DNA of 64,000 bases from Streptomyces sp. NBC_00094 (GCF_026343125.1 NZ_JAPEMB010000001.1:310001-374000); one strand, 5' to 3'. Positions 27,902 through 36,592 are shown, counted from the stretch's first letter. Notes: generated from the sequence alone by a model not told the origin. A program made the numbers and translations.

Positions 27902-29011
27902 TCACTGGAAGCTGATCCGGTGCGGGTGGGCCGGATCGGTCGGGCAGGTGTGGACCCGCATGAGGCCGCGGCCCAGGTAGACGCCGACCGGGTCGATCAC
28001 CCGCGGGTCGTCCACCGCATCGCGGTCCTCGACGGGAAGCCAGCTCCGCGAGGCCCCGTCGCACTCCACCGTGGCGACGGTGAGCAGCGGCGGCATCGGC
28101 GTCCCGCACGCGGGGCAGTCCACCGGGCCGGGGTCGGTCAGGTGCCAGGAGGCGAAGCCTCCGACCTTCCAACCGGGGGCGATCGAGAGGTCGCTCATGT
28201 AGTCGATCTCTTCGGGCTCCTCCGCTCGGGCGGCGGCCATCGCGGCCTCGTACTCCTCGTACGTCGCGTAGTCCGCCGGAGCGGAGGAGTCGTCGTGGTC
28301 GTACGCGTCGTACGCATCCTCCTCGTCCTCCGCATCCTCCTCGTCGAGGAGGCCCTCCTCCCACGCGGCGATCCCCTCCTGGAGCTGCTCCCCCAGCAGC
28401 CCGAGGTACTCGTGCTCGACGACCCGTTCCGGGTGGAGGACGCAGGACGTGGGGACGCACTCCTCGCGGCCCGCGACCGGCGGTTCGGGCTGCGGGGTGA
28501 GTACCGCGCCGACGTCGGCCGAACGCCGCCACCTCAGCGCCACGTCGATGGTCCGCTCCGGGCCGTGGACCTCGAACGGGCACCAGAACACCTGCAACAG
28601 GTCGTGTCCCCCGGGGCCGACGAGGTCCGGCACGTCACGGGCGTAGAGCTGGGCGACGGCCAGCATCGGCAGCGGGTCCGCGTCCCGGGGTGCCGGGATG
28701 TGCGTCCCCCGTGTCATCCCGTCGAGGAGCCGCCGCTCCTCGACGGTGAGGTCCCGCCCCCGGGCCTCGTCCCGGATGCGTCGGCTGAGCCGTACGTCGG
28801 ACAGCAGATGCCCCGTGCCCTTCGGGTGTACGGCGGTGCACACCGGCCACGGCTCGTCGGCCGGCCACAGCAGCGGCCCCGCGACCGAGCTCTCCTCCGG
28901 CGTCGCCGCGCCCTGCCGGGGGTGCAACCGCGTCGTCGTCCGCCGGTGGCGGGCGAGGGCGGGGAACACCGCTTCGACGTCGACGGGGCGCGGGGGCGTG
29001 GTGCGGGTCAT
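27902..29011 (-). CDS. Hypothetical protein, possibly DUF1963-like, with acidic segment
   Basis: 369 residues. ATG at 29011 is preceded by GGAGG eight bases upstream. PLLWPADEPWPVC, LPMLAVAQLYARDVPDLV and LLQVFWCPFEVHGPE resemble the YwqG/DUF1963 style of fold, but I am not certain. A very acidic stretch lies at about 228-280 (LLDEEDAEDEEDAYDAYDHD). Near the end a CPACG pair and CPTDP could hold a metal. The stop is 80 bases before the SUKH start on the same strand. Function unknown. Confidence 0.7.
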   Translation of the reverse strand: MTRTTPPRPVDVEAVFPALARHRRTTTRLHPRQGAATPEESSVAGPLLWPADEPWPVCTAVHPKGTGHLLSDVRLSRRIRDEARGRDLTVEERRLLDGMTRGTHIPAPRDADPLPMLAVAQLYARDVPDLVGPGGHDLLQVFWCPFEVHGPERTIDVALRWRRSADVGAVLTPQPEPPVAGREECVPTSCVLHPERVVEHEYLGLLGEQLQEGIAAWEEGLLDEEDAEDEEDAYDAYDHDDSSAPADYATYEEYEAAMAAARAEEPEEIDYMSDLSIAPGWKVGGFASWHLTDPGPVDCPACGTPMPPLLTVATVECDGASRSWLPVEDRDAVDDPRVIDPVGVYLGRGLMRVHTCPTDPAHPHRISFQ

Positions 29012-29162
29012 GCGCGGAGCCTCCAGGGGCGGCTCGGATGCGGCGCCATGGGCGAGGCGCGGCGGTACGGACGCCCGCAGCCGCGTTCTCCGGACTGTGC
29101 GCGGAGGAGAGGGACTTGTTGCCTCGTGCCGTGAACTCCGGCCCACCACCGCATCGATACGC

Positions 29163-30689
29163 CTACAGACCGAACTCCCGGATGGCGGTGAGGAATTCAT
29201 CGTGCCGTGATGCATGGAGGAGATGCCCGCCGTCGATCGTGACCAGGCGGGCGCCGGGGATGCGCTCGGCGAGCCAGGACAGGTGTTCCTGGGGGACGTG
29301 ACTGGTCGGGCCTCCGGCGAGTACGAGGGTGGGGGCCGTGATCGCGGGGAGGTCGTCACGCCAGTGCGGGTCAGGGGCGTTCAGCTGGGCGTCGGTGGTC
29401 GTGACGACGTCCCAGTCGAGGGCGAGCGGGCCCTCGGGGCGCTCGGCCACCGGGCGGGGCGGGTCGAGCGGGAAGAAGACGGGCGGCTCCTCCAGGACCA
29501 TGCGGCCGATCAGGGTGGGTTCCCGCTGGGCCAGGAGGTACGCGGCCGCGCCGCCCATCGAGTGGGCGACGACGGTCGCCCCGGCGAGGCCGAGGGCGCG
29601 CAGGAACCCGCCGAGTTCGTCGCGGAACTCGGCGAAGCCGTAGCCGCCCGGGCGGTCGCTCAGTCCGTGTCCGCGCAGATCGGGGGCGTACACCCGGTGG
29701 TCGGCGGCGAGTTCCTCGGCGACGCCGTGCCAGCCGGTGCCGTCCTCGCCGCGGCCGTGGACCAGGACGACCGGCGGGGCGTCCTCGGGGCCGCGCACCC
29801 GGTAGGCGAGGCGTACGCCGTCCACGGTGACCGTGCGGACCTCCGGGTCGAGGAAGGCGGCGATCGGGCGGACGAAGGCGTCCGCGTCGTCCACCCAGGG
29901 GAAGTGTCCGGCGCCGGGCAGGACGACGAGTTCGGCGTCGGGGAAGCAGGCCGCGGCCTCGGCCGCCTTGGCCGGGGTGGGGCCGGCGTCGTACTCCCCC
30001 GCCAGGATCAGCACCGGCGCCGTGAGCGCGGTGAGCGCGCGCCGGGTCGTCTCCGGGGTGTAGGCGCCCTCACCGTGGTAGGCGGAGGCGGCCTCCCAGC
30101 GGATCTCGTGTTGCGCCGCCGCCGCGTGCTCCTGGGCGGCGGCGTCCCAGCGGCCGTAGGCGAAGGGCGCCACGATCTCCAGGACGCGCGGGAGCGGGGT
30201 GTCGGGGCCGATCGTGGCGAGTCCGGCACGGGCCTGCGGGTACCACGGCTCGTCGGCGAAGAGCTCGACGGCCTCGTCCCACTCCTCGTCGGTGGTGCCG
30301 AGGCCGAGCGCCCACCCTCTGGAGGTGACGAGGACGAGGCTGCGGATCCGTTCGGGGTGGGCGGCGGCGTACAGGGTGGCGAGGTTCCCGGCGGCGGAGT
30401 GGCCGAGGAGGTCGATCCGCTCCAGGCCGAGGTGGGCACGGAGGGCCTCGACGTCGCCGACCTGACGGTCGCAGCGGTACGTGCCGGGGTCGGCGGGCTC
30501 GGCGCTCGCTCCGGTGCCACGGGCGTCGAGCACCACCAGGGTGCGGTGGGCGGTGAGTCCGCCGAGGTCGCCGAGGTAGGCCGCGTCGCGCATCGGCCCG
30601 CCCGGCAGGCAGATCAGCGGCTCCCCGTCCCCCTCCCCCAGCGTCCGGTAGGCGAGTTCCGTCCCGTCGTACGTCGTGAACTTCGGCAT
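29163..30689 (-). CDS. Double alpha/beta hydrolase (two fused hydrolase domains)
   Basis: 508 residues with two complete alpha/beta-hydrolase folds in tandem. Domain 1 (about 1-283) has VVLDARGTG, the nucleophile elbow LLGHSAAGNLA, and the late VLPGAGHFPWVDD supplying His, as in proline-iminopeptidase-like enzymes. Domain 2 (about 286-508) opens again with TVDGVRLAYRVRG, then VVLVHGRGED, VVAHSMGGAAAYLL and TIDGGHLLH. Both catalytic Ser and His appear intact. The ATG at 30689 starts MPKFTTYDGTELAYRTLGEG. Each single domain is a standard length; one polypeptide carrying two is uncommon. Confidence 0.85.
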   Translation of the reverse strand: MPKFTTYDGTELAYRTLGEGDGEPLICLPGGPMRDAAYLGDLGGLTAHRTLVVLDARGTGASAEPADPGTYRCDRQVGDVEALRAHLGLERIDLLGHSAAGNLATLYAAAHPERIRSLVLVTSRGWALGLGTTDEEWDEAVELFADEPWYPQARAGLATIGPDTPLPRVLEIVAPFAYGRWDAAAQEHAAAAQHEIRWEAASAYHGEGAYTPETTRRALTALTAPVLILAGEYDAGPTPAKAAEAAACFPDAELVVLPGAGHFPWVDDADAFVRPIAAFLDPEVRTVTVDGVRLAYRVRGPEDAPPVVLVHGRGEDGTGWHGVAEELAADHRVYAPDLRGHGLSDRPGGYGFAEFRDELGGFLRALGLAGATVVAHSMGGAAAYLLAQREPTLIGRMVLEEPPVFFPLDPPRPVAERPEGPLALDWDVVTTTDAQLNAPDPHWRDDLPAITAPTLVLAGGPTSHVPQEHLSWLAERIPGARLVTIDGGHLLHASRHDEFLTAIREFGL

Positions 30690-30823
30690 GGCACCGATCC
30701 TCACCGGCCCTTGATCATCTCCGCAACCGGTTTCGCCGAGGGCGCGATACCGTGGGCGGATCGCCCCGGGCCGTCCCGGACCGCGGGCGAACCGTCCCCG
30801 ACATGCGAAGGAACCGTTCCACC

Positions 30824-31639
30824 GTGCCCGAGACCCGGGAATCCGCACTGCGCGGCGACTGCGCGAACTGCTTCGGGCTGTGCTGCGTGGCACTGCCCTT
30901 CGCGAAGTCGGCCGACTTCGCGGTGAACAAGTCGTCCGGTGAGCCCTGCCGCAACCTCCAGGAGGACTTCCGCTGCGGCATCCACACCCGGCTGCGGACG
31001 AGCGGTTTCCAGGGTTGCACGGTGTACGACTGCTTCGGCGCCGGGCAGCGGGTCTCCCAGGTGACCTTCGGCGGTGTGTCCTGGCGCGAGGCCCCGGGGA
31101 CGGCCCGGCAGATGTACGAGGTGTTCCCGGTCGTACGCCAGCTCCACGAGCTGCTCCGCTATCTCACCGAGGCCCTGGCGCTGTCGGCCGCCCGGCCGCT
31201 CCGCGCCGAGCTGAGCGCCGCGCTCGCCCGGGTCGAGGAGCTGGCCGGAGGCACGGCCGACGCGCTGGAGAAGCTCGACGTGGCCCCCGTACGGGCTGAG
31301 GTGAACCCGCTGCTGCTGCGGACCAGCGAGCTGGTCAGGGCGACGGCCGGCGGCAGGCCGAAGAGCCGACGCGGGGCCGATCTGATCGGGAAGCGGCTGC
31401 GCGGGGCGAAGCTGCGGGGCACGGACCTGCGCGGGGCGCTGCTCATCGCCGCCGATCTGACGGGGGCCGATCTGACGCTCGCCGATCTCATCGGCGTCGA
31501 CCTGCGGGACGCCGACCTCTCGGGGGCGGATCTGACGGGCGCCCTGTTCCTCACGCAGCCCCAGCTGAACGCGGCGCGCGGGAACGCGGCGACCGTCCTC
31601 CCGGAGGGATTCGAGCGGCCCGCGCACTGGACTCCCTGA
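30824..31639 (+). CDS. Pentapeptide-repeat protein with N-terminal cysteine cluster
   Basis: About 271 residues from GTG at 30824 (VPETRESALRGDCANCFGLC); an in-frame ATG at 30803 would add 7 residues, and a GAAGGA sequence lies between. The N-terminal 80 residues have a conserved Cys pattern (CANCFGLCC, EPCRN, FRCGIH, GCTVYDCFG) that may bind a metal. The C-terminal part has pentapeptide repeats in which every fifth residue is Leu (ADLTGADLTLADLIGVDLRD), forming a right-handed beta-helix. Pentapeptide proteins of the Qnr/MfpA type mimic DNA and protect gyrase, but the Cys-rich head suggests another role. It is divergent from the double hydrolase gene. Confidence 0.85.
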   Translation: MPETRESALRGDCANCFGLCCVALPFAKSADFAVNKSSGEPCRNLQEDFRCGIHTRLRTSGFQGCTVYDCFGAGQRVSQVTFGGVSWREAPGTARQMYEVFPVVRQLHELLRYLTEALALSAARPLRAELSAALARVEELAGGTADALEKLDVAPVRAEVNPLLLRTSELVRATAGGRPKSRRGADLIGKRLRGAKLRGTDLRGALLIAADLTGADLTLADLIGVDLRDADLSGADLTGALFLTQPQLNAARGNAATVLPEGFERPAHWTP

Positions 31640-31776
31640 GGCGTGGGATCGCCGCCCTGATTCCGCGCCGACGGGGGTGGGGCGGATCGCGCGGTGCGAG
31701 CGCGCCTTGTCCGCGAGGACCACGTCGGGTGTCGTTGCCGTCCCGAGTCGGACGCGAGGTGGCCGGTCGGGCCGGT

Positions 31777-32397
31777 TCAGGCGCGCGGGGCGGGCGGCCA
31801 GTCCGGGGCGGGGTCCTCGGAGAGCAAGGGGCGTAGGGCGCCGACCGCCGCGCCGATGCAGGTGTCCCGCAGCTCGGTGCGGGTGCAGGTCTCGCGGGTG
31901 AGCCAGTCCACACACAGCACCTGGACGAACACGAGCCAGGCTTTCAGTGCCGCGGAGACGGCGGCGTGCGTGCGGTCGTCGGCGAGCGGGAGCACACCGA
32001 GCAGGCGTGCGCGCAGGGCGTCGAGTTCGTCCGTCATGATCGTCTGTATGACGGGGTCGCCCGCCAGCACCCGGTTCGCGGCCAGTACGGCATGGCGGTT
32101 GGCGATGAAGTAGTCGAGGTGGGCGTCCAGGCCCTGGGTGAGCTGCTCGACGAGCGTGGCGCCGGGGTCGAACGTGGTCACCTCCAGCAGCCGGTCGGTC
32201 GCCTGCTGGTAGACGGCCGCGAAGAGGGCGTGCTTGCTCGGGAAGTGCTGGTAGAGCAGGGCGCGGGACACGCCGGCCTCCCGGGCGACGTCCTCCATCA
32301 GCACGTCGTCGTAGGGGGCGGCGGAGAAGAGCCGGGCGCCGACGGCGAGCAGCTGGGCACGGCGGTCGGCAGGGGTCAGACGTCTACGGGGCGGCAC
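31777..32397 (-). CDS. TetR-family transcriptional repressor
   Basis: 206 residues. The N-terminal helix-turn-helix is standard (RRAQLLAVGARLFSAAPYDD, EDVAREAGVSRALLYQHFPS). The C-terminal ligand domain is all-helical. It is divergent from the DUF4345 membrane protein gene, and the 86-base gap holds two copies of GACACGCGTC placed over opposing -35 elements. It is therefore expected to repress both itself and its neighbour until a ligand binds. Confidence 0.92.
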   Translation of the reverse strand: MPPRRRLTPADRRAQLLAVGARLFSAAPYDDVLMEDVAREAGVSRALLYQHFPSKHALFAAVYQQATDRLLEVTTFDPGATLVEQLTQGLDAHLDYFIANRHAVLAANRVLAGDPVIQTIMTDELDALRARLLGVLPLADDRTHAAVSAALKAWLVFVQVLCVDWLTRETCTRTELRDTCIGAAVGALRPLLSEDPAPDWPPAPRA

Positions 32398-32413
32398 GCA
32401 CCCAGATTACTAC

Positions 32414-32466
32414 TTGACACGCGTCTACCAGGCAGGGCTACCTTGAGGTAAGTAGACACGCGTCAA
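32414..32466. promoter_or_regulatory. Paired operators GACACGCGTC over divergent promoters
   Basis: Two copies of GACACGCGTC (32416-32425 and 32455-32464) with inverted flanks (CTT...TAC and GTA...AAG). The left copy overlaps a TTGACA -35 (32414-32419) reading right; the right copy overlaps TTGACG (minus strand 32466-32461) reading left. A TetR dimer at each site would block both promoters. Confidence 0.75.
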
Positions 32467-32483
32467 GTAAGCGAGGTGGAGTC

Positions 32484-32927
32484 ATGGCCAAGGCACTCCG
32501 GGTGTTCGCATGGGTGATGGGCGTCGCCTGCACGGCGATCGGACTGTTCCACGTGGTCGGCGGCAATGCCGCGATTCCGGGCGAGGCCGGCGCCGGCCCG
32601 ACTCTGGACAGCCTGGGCCGGTTCTTCGGCGCGATCTTCGCCGGGTACGGACTGGCCTGGCTGTGGGCGGCCCGGCAGGACCCCGTCCCGGCGAAGGTGG
32701 TGCGGTGGCTCGCGGCGGTGTTCCTGCTGGGCGGCGTGGGGCGGTTGCTGTCCCTGGCGGTGCACGGGTGGCCTGACTCGTTCCAGGTGGCACTGACCGT
32801 GATCGAGCTGGTCTTCCCGCCGGTCTGGTTCTGGCTGGCGGATGCCGACGAGCGGGAGCGCGGCCGGAAGCAACGCGCCGCGCCCCGCAGGGCGGTGGAC
32901 GCCACAGACACACGTCAGCGGGCCTGA
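32484..32927 (+). CDS. DUF4345-family membrane protein
   Basis: 147 residues with four predicted membrane helices: VFAWVMGVACTAIGLFHVVG, FFGAIFAGYGLAWLWAA, WLAAVFLLGGVGRLLSLAV and VALTVIELVFPPVWFWLA. The pattern is that of DUF4345, a small integral membrane family of unknown function often controlled by a linked TetR. The cytoplasmic tail is basic. The ATG at 32484 is preceded by GAGGTGGAG. Control by the divergent TetR is strongly suggested by the operators between them. Confidence 0.85.
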   Translation: MAKALRVFAWVMGVACTAIGLFHVVGGNAAIPGEAGAGPTLDSLGRFFGAIFAGYGLAWLWAARQDPVPAKVVRWLAAVFLLGGVGRLLSLAVHGWPDSFQVALTVIELVFPPVWFWLADADERERGRKQRAAPRRAVDATDTRQRA

Positions 32928-32974
32928 CGACCGCGTCGCCGTCGCCGTCGCCGTCGCCAAGAAGGCTGGACTCC

Positions 32975-33955
32975 TCAAGGGTGCGGGTGGTCGGTGCCCC
33001 GGTCGGGCGAACCCTCCGCCCGGGGCCACCCTTCGTAGCGGGTGGCCAGGGTCCGCACCGTCTCGGCGATCCGGTCGCGGAGTTCAGCCGGCTTCATGAC
33101 CTCGACGTCGGCGCCCAGCCGCAGGAACTCTCCGTGGGCATGATCGATCGACTCGACGGGCACCCGGGCCTCCGTCCATCCGTCACCGGCAGGTGTGACG
33201 CCGAGGCGGCGGGCGCCCTCCGGAGTGAGCCGGACCAGGGCCTCCCCGGTGTGCAGTCGGGCCCGGAAGTCGGCCAGATAGCCGTTCCAGTACGTGGCCA
33301 GGTCGAACCCGTCCGGGATGGTGAACTCGTCTTCCGACGGCTGGAGTTCGACGATCTGGTCGATCCGGTAGGTGCGGATCCCGGACGGCCCGTCGGCGAC
33401 CAGGTACCAGCGGCCGGCCTTGAGGACGAGCCCGTACGGCTCCACCCGCCGCTCGATCTCCGCCGGCGCCCGCCAGCGCCGGTACCGCAGGACCACCGCC
33501 CGCCGTGCCCACACCGCGGCGGCCGCCGCGGCCAGGTGAGGCGTACGGTCGGCGTCGCCGTACCAGCCGGGGGCGTCGAGCAGGAAGCGCTCCTGGATCC
33601 GCTCGGCATGCTCGCGTAGCTCTGCCGGAAGGGCGGCCCGCAGCTTGAGCCGGGCGGTGGCGAGCGCCTCGCCGAGACCGAGCTCGGCGGCTGCGCCGGG
33701 GAGTGCGGCAAGGAACGCGGCCTGCGCCTCGTCCGCGGTCAGTCCGGTGAGCCGGGTCCGGTAGCCGTCGACCAGCCGGTAGCCGCCCGCGTGTCCGGCG
33801 TCGCCGTACAACGGGATACCGGCGGCGCCGAGCGCCTCGACGTCCCGGTAGACCGTCCGGACGGAGACCTCCAGTTCCTCGGCCAGCTGCCGGGCCGTCA
33901 TCCGGCCCCGGTTCTGGAGCAGCAGAAGCAGGGTGACCATCCGACTCGCACGCAT
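32975..33955 (-). CDS. WYL-domain transcriptional regulator (YafY/PafC-like)
   Basis: 326 residues. The N-terminal winged HTH (VTLLLLLQNRGRMTARQLAE, VSVRTVYRDVEALGAAGIPL) is followed by the WYL domain with AGRWYLVADGPSGIRTYRID (about 183-202) and a C-terminal WCX-type extension. WYL domains sense ligands such as nucleotides. It is divergent from the pair of small genes at 34012-35075, with 56 bases between starts, and probably controls them. Confidence 0.9.
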   Translation of the reverse strand: MRASRMVTLLLLLQNRGRMTARQLAEELEVSVRTVYRDVEALGAAGIPLYGDAGHAGGYRLVDGYRTRLTGLTADEAQAAFLAALPGAAAELGLGEALATARLKLRAALPAELREHAERIQERFLLDAPGWYGDADRTPHLAAAAAAVWARRAVVLRYRRWRAPAEIERRVEPYGLVLKAGRWYLVADGPSGIRTYRIDQIVELQPSEDEFTIPDGFDLATYWNGYLADFRARLHTGEALVRLTPEGARRLGVTPAGDGWTEARVPVESIDHAHGEFLRLGADVEVMKPAELRDRIAETVRTLATRYEGWPRAEGSPDRGTDHPHP

Positions 33956-34011
33956 GCCGCTCAGTATCCACTGACAGAAGATGTCAGCGGATCGGCCCTA
34001 ACCTGCGGCGC

Positions 34012-34482
34012 ATGGACGACTTCGACTTTCTGCACGGCTCCTGGGACGTGGCCAACCGCCGTCTCACCGCACCGCTCGGCTCGGGCCCCGGTACCTGGGT
34101 GGAGTTCCCGGGTCACGCGGTGGTCCAGCCGCTTTTCGGGGGCGCCGGCAACATCGACGAGATCACCTTCCCCACCCTCGGCCGCCAGGGCGTGACCCTG
34201 CGACTGTTCGACCGGGAGACGGAACGCTGGTCGATCCACTGGTCCGACAGCCGGACGGGCCGACTGGATCCGCCGGTGGTCGGCGGCTTCACCGGTGACC
34301 GCGGCGACTTCCACGGCGAGGACACCTACGACGGCCGCCGGATCCGCGTGCACTTCGCCTGGCACCGCCTCGGCCCGGACACCGCCCGCTGGGAGCAGGA
34401 GTTCTCCACCGACGAGGGCCGCACCTGGGAGCTCAACTGGACCATGGATCTCACCCGCTCCACGGGGCGGGTCGGCGGATGA
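34012..34482 (+). CDS. Hypothetical protein, lipocalin-like beta-barrel candidate
   Basis: 156 residues beginning MDDFDFLHGSWDVANRRLTA. The FLHGSWDV start and repeated beta strands (VTLRLFDRETERWSIHWSDS, TARWEQEFSTDEGRTWELNW) are reminiscent of small lipocalin-like proteins of the DUF1579 type. No catalytic motif is evident. The stop overlaps the start of the NIPSNAP gene by four bases (ATGA). The divergent WYL regulator probably controls this pair. Confidence 0.75.
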   Translation: MDDFDFLHGSWDVANRRLTAPLGSGPGTWVEFPGHAVVQPLFGGAGNIDEITFPTLGRQGVTLRLFDRETERWSIHWSDSRTGRLDPPVVGGFTGDRGDFHGEDTYDGRRIRVHFAWHRLGPDTARWEQEFSTDEGRTWELNWTMDLTRSTGRVGG

Positions 34483-35075
34483 GCATCGTCGAACTCCGGC
34501 AGTACACCCTGCGTCCTGGAGCACGGGAGACGCTGATCGAGCTGTTCGAGCGCGAGTTCGTGGTCGGTCAGCAGGCGGTCGGCATCACCGTCGGAGGCCG
34601 CTTCCGCGACCTGGACGACCCGGACCGCTTCGTCTGGCTGCGCGCGTTCCCCGACATGGCGCACCGCCGACGCGCGCTGGAGGCGTTCTACACCGGTCCG
34701 GTCTGGTGGGAGCACCGCGACGCGGCCAACGCCACCATGGTCGACAGCGACGACGTCCTGCTGCTGCGCGGCCCGGGCTTCACGCCTCGGCCCGGCGCCG
34801 GTGAGGTGTTCGCGACCGTCTGCCACCCCACCGACGCGGCCGCCTTCGACGCGTACGCCGCCCGGCACCTGGACCCGGACCATGCGCTGCACCGCACCGA
34901 GCACGCCGAGAACGACTTTCCCCGTCTGCCCGTCCGCACCGGGGAGGACGTCAGGGTCTGGTTCGGCCCGGCCGAGCCACCGCCTTGGCCCACCCGGCGG
35001 CTGCGGCTGGAACCCGTGACGTCGCGCGGGCGGCGGAAGCCCATGCGGTCGCAGGACGGTTCGAGCAGCCCCTGA
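34479..35075 (+). CDS. NIPSNAP-family protein
   Basis: 198 residues. The start (MSIVELRQYTLRPGARETLI) is the classic NIPSNAP opening, and RFRDLDDPDRFVWLRAFPDM completes the ferredoxin-like domain (about 1-105). The second half is a less conserved repeat (FATVCHPTDAAAFDAYAARH). Function of the family is uncertain; it occurs in small-molecule stress and dehalogenation contexts. It is translationally coupled to the preceding gene. Confidence 0.85.
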   Translation: MSIVELRQYTLRPGARETLIELFEREFVVGQQAVGITVGGRFRDLDDPDRFVWLRAFPDMAHRRRALEAFYTGPVWWEHRDAANATMVDSDDVLLLRGPGFTPRPGAGEVFATVCHPTDAAAFDAYAARHLDPDHALHRTEHAENDFPRLPVRTGEDVRVWFGPAEPPPWPTRRLRLEPVTSRGRRKPMRSQDGSSSP

Positions 35076-35101
35076 GGGAGATCGGCGTGGCGTTCGCCTG
35101 C

Positions 35102-35743
35102 CTACAGCACGCGTAGGGCCTGGTCGACGTCACGCTCACGCCTGGCGAGGGCGTGCAACACGGCTTGGTCGCCGTGCCGGTCCCGGGCGGCGGCTACGAG
35201 CACCTCCACCGCGACGGCGAGCGCGGCATCGGGCACTCGGCATGGCGCGTCGACACTGAGCGCGAGGTCATCGAGGTGAACCGCCAGCTCGACGCAACGG
35301 GTCTGCAGGTATCCGTCGAGCGACATCTCCTCTCCCGGCCGGTGAAGGACAGCCACCCGCCGATCGGCCGACTCCACGCCCAGCCGCTGCGTCAGCCGGT
35401 CCCACGCCGCCCGGGCCTGCTCGGCCACGACGGCGGGGCCGGCTGCGGCGGTTTCCTCGCTGCGGGCGCGCACCCCGACGTTCAGCGCGGAGTCCGGCAA
35501 CGACGTATCGGCGAGCCGCGCGTAGTACCGAACCGGTGACACCGGTTCTGCGCCGACCACCTGACCGTCGAGGAACCACTCGACCTGGAGGACGCTGCGC
35601 GCAAGGTGGCCGGCCAGCCCACCCACCGACATGCCGGGGAGCACGGATTCGGTCTCCCAGCATCGGGCTACCTGCTCTGTGGCCAGCAGGTGCACCGCCT
35701 TCTCGGCAGCCTGCAGGTAGGTCTTCCGGATCTCATCAGTCAT
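35102..35743 (-). CDS. DinB-like / maleylpyruvate isomerase N-terminal domain protein
   Basis: 213 residues. SVLPGMSVGGLAGHLARSVL and the later TRCVELAVHLDDLALSVDA are hallmarks of the mycothiol-dependent maleylpyruvate isomerase (MDMPI_N/DinB-like) four-helix family, including possible metal-binding His residues. Family members use mycothiol, the actinobacterial thiol. No gene of aromatic degradation is nearby, so the substrate is open. It converges on the NIPSNAP gene. Confidence 0.8.
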   Translation of the reverse strand: MTDEIRKTYLQAAEKAVHLLATEQVARCWETESVLPGMSVGGLAGHLARSVLQVEWFLDGQVVGAEPVSPVRYYARLADTSLPDSALNVGVRARSEETAAAGPAVVAEQARAAWDRLTQRLGVESADRRVAVLHRPGEEMSLDGYLQTRCVELAVHLDDLALSVDAPCRVPDAALAVAVEVLVAAARDRHGDQAVLHALARRERDVDQALRVL

Positions 35744-35844
35744 GGGGGCATCGTCGCAATCTCATCATCACGGCCGCTGACAGGTCCACGTTGTGGATCG
35801 ACCCACCGTCTTGACCGCCTGGACGGCTCGCCCATGGGGGGAGC

Positions 35845-36111
35845 GTGGTGGCACGGGAGCGGGCTGGCCATCAGCGGCGCCAGGCGCCCGCCCCGTTCGG
35901 CGAGGCGTGGCCGCTGGCCTCGTGGCCGGAGGTGCCGACCACGTTCCTGCCGGCCGCCGCCGACCACTTCTTCCCGGCCGACTTCACGCGCCGGATCGTC
36001 GCCGAGCGCCTCGGCTGTGAACCGGACGAGATGCCCGGCGACCACTGCCCGACGCTCGGCCACCCGAAGGAACTGGCCGACCGTCTTGAGGCGTACCGCA
36101 TGGGGCTCTGA
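35845..36111 (+). pseudogene. C-terminal remnant of an alpha/beta hydrolase
   Basis: 88 codons. WPLASWPEVPTTFLPAAADH, then FFPADFTRRIVAERLG and GDHCPTLGHPKELADRLEAY, match the last third of common actinobacterial alpha/beta hydrolases, where the late His belongs to the catalytic triad. The nucleophile elbow and the first two thirds are absent, and the first 15 residues look unrelated. It is probably a truncated relic. Confidence 0.5.
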
Positions 36112-36208
36112 AACAGCCCGCTCTCATGTCGTTCGCTGCACGAGCCCTCCACGTGGCGCACCACCATGAGGTACGGAACCGCCGACTTGGGCCGAGCGTC
36201 GAAAGGCC

Positions 36209-36574
36209 ATGACCAAGAGAGCAGGACACATCATCTTCGCCCTCACGCTGGCTGCCGGGGTTCTCACAGGCTGCACCCAGGCCGACGACGGGGCGGACGC
36301 CGTCCGGGCGACACCGTCCGGCCGGACGATTCCCTTCGAGCTCTATACGCATTGCGGAATCGACGAGGCCCGTATCGGCTCGACGTACTTCGAAGCGGAG
36401 ACCCCGCTCTCCGATGGCTCGGGCAACCCGCCCGACGGGTGGGACAACCCCACCCAGCGCGGCACGATGACCTTGAAGTCCGCGACGGAGGCCGTCTTTA
36501 CCGACGATGCCGGACATGAGGTGACGTTCCGCGCCCGGCCTGGTGCGAGTGCCTTCAAGCGCATCTGCAGTTAG
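36209..36574 (+). CDS. Small lipoprotein, function unknown
   Basis: 121 residues. The lipobox LTGC at about 19-22 follows a hydrophobic stretch (IIFALTLAAGVLTGC), marking lipid attachment and anchoring outside the membrane. The mature part has two further Cys (THCGID, KRICS) likely to form a disulfide, and WDNPTQRGTMTLKSATEAVF. No family is recognised. The stop codon TAG (36572-36574) overlaps the first bases of the repeat at 36573-36592, so the repeat boundary has shaped its 3' end. Confidence 0.75.
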   Translation: MTKRAGHIIFALTLAAGVLTGCTQADDGADAVRATPSGRTIPFELYTHCGIDEARIGSTYFEAETPLSDGSGNPPDGWDNPTQRGTMTLKSATEAVFTDDAGHEVTFRARPGASAFKRICS

Positions 36575-36592
36575 GACTGGAATCAGAATGAG
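36573..36592 (-). repeat. 20-bp repeat, copy 1 (inverted relative to copies 2 and 3)
   Basis: AGGACTGGAATCAGAATGAG is the exact reverse complement of 38815-38834 and approximates the reverse complement of 37832-37851. The partial match continues inward for about six more bases. It may be the end of a mobile element. Confidence 0.8.

Noticed and set aside
32935..32958. Four GTCGCC hexamers in a row.
   Set aside because: Simple sequence between convergent genes, too short and common in this GC range to carry meaning.
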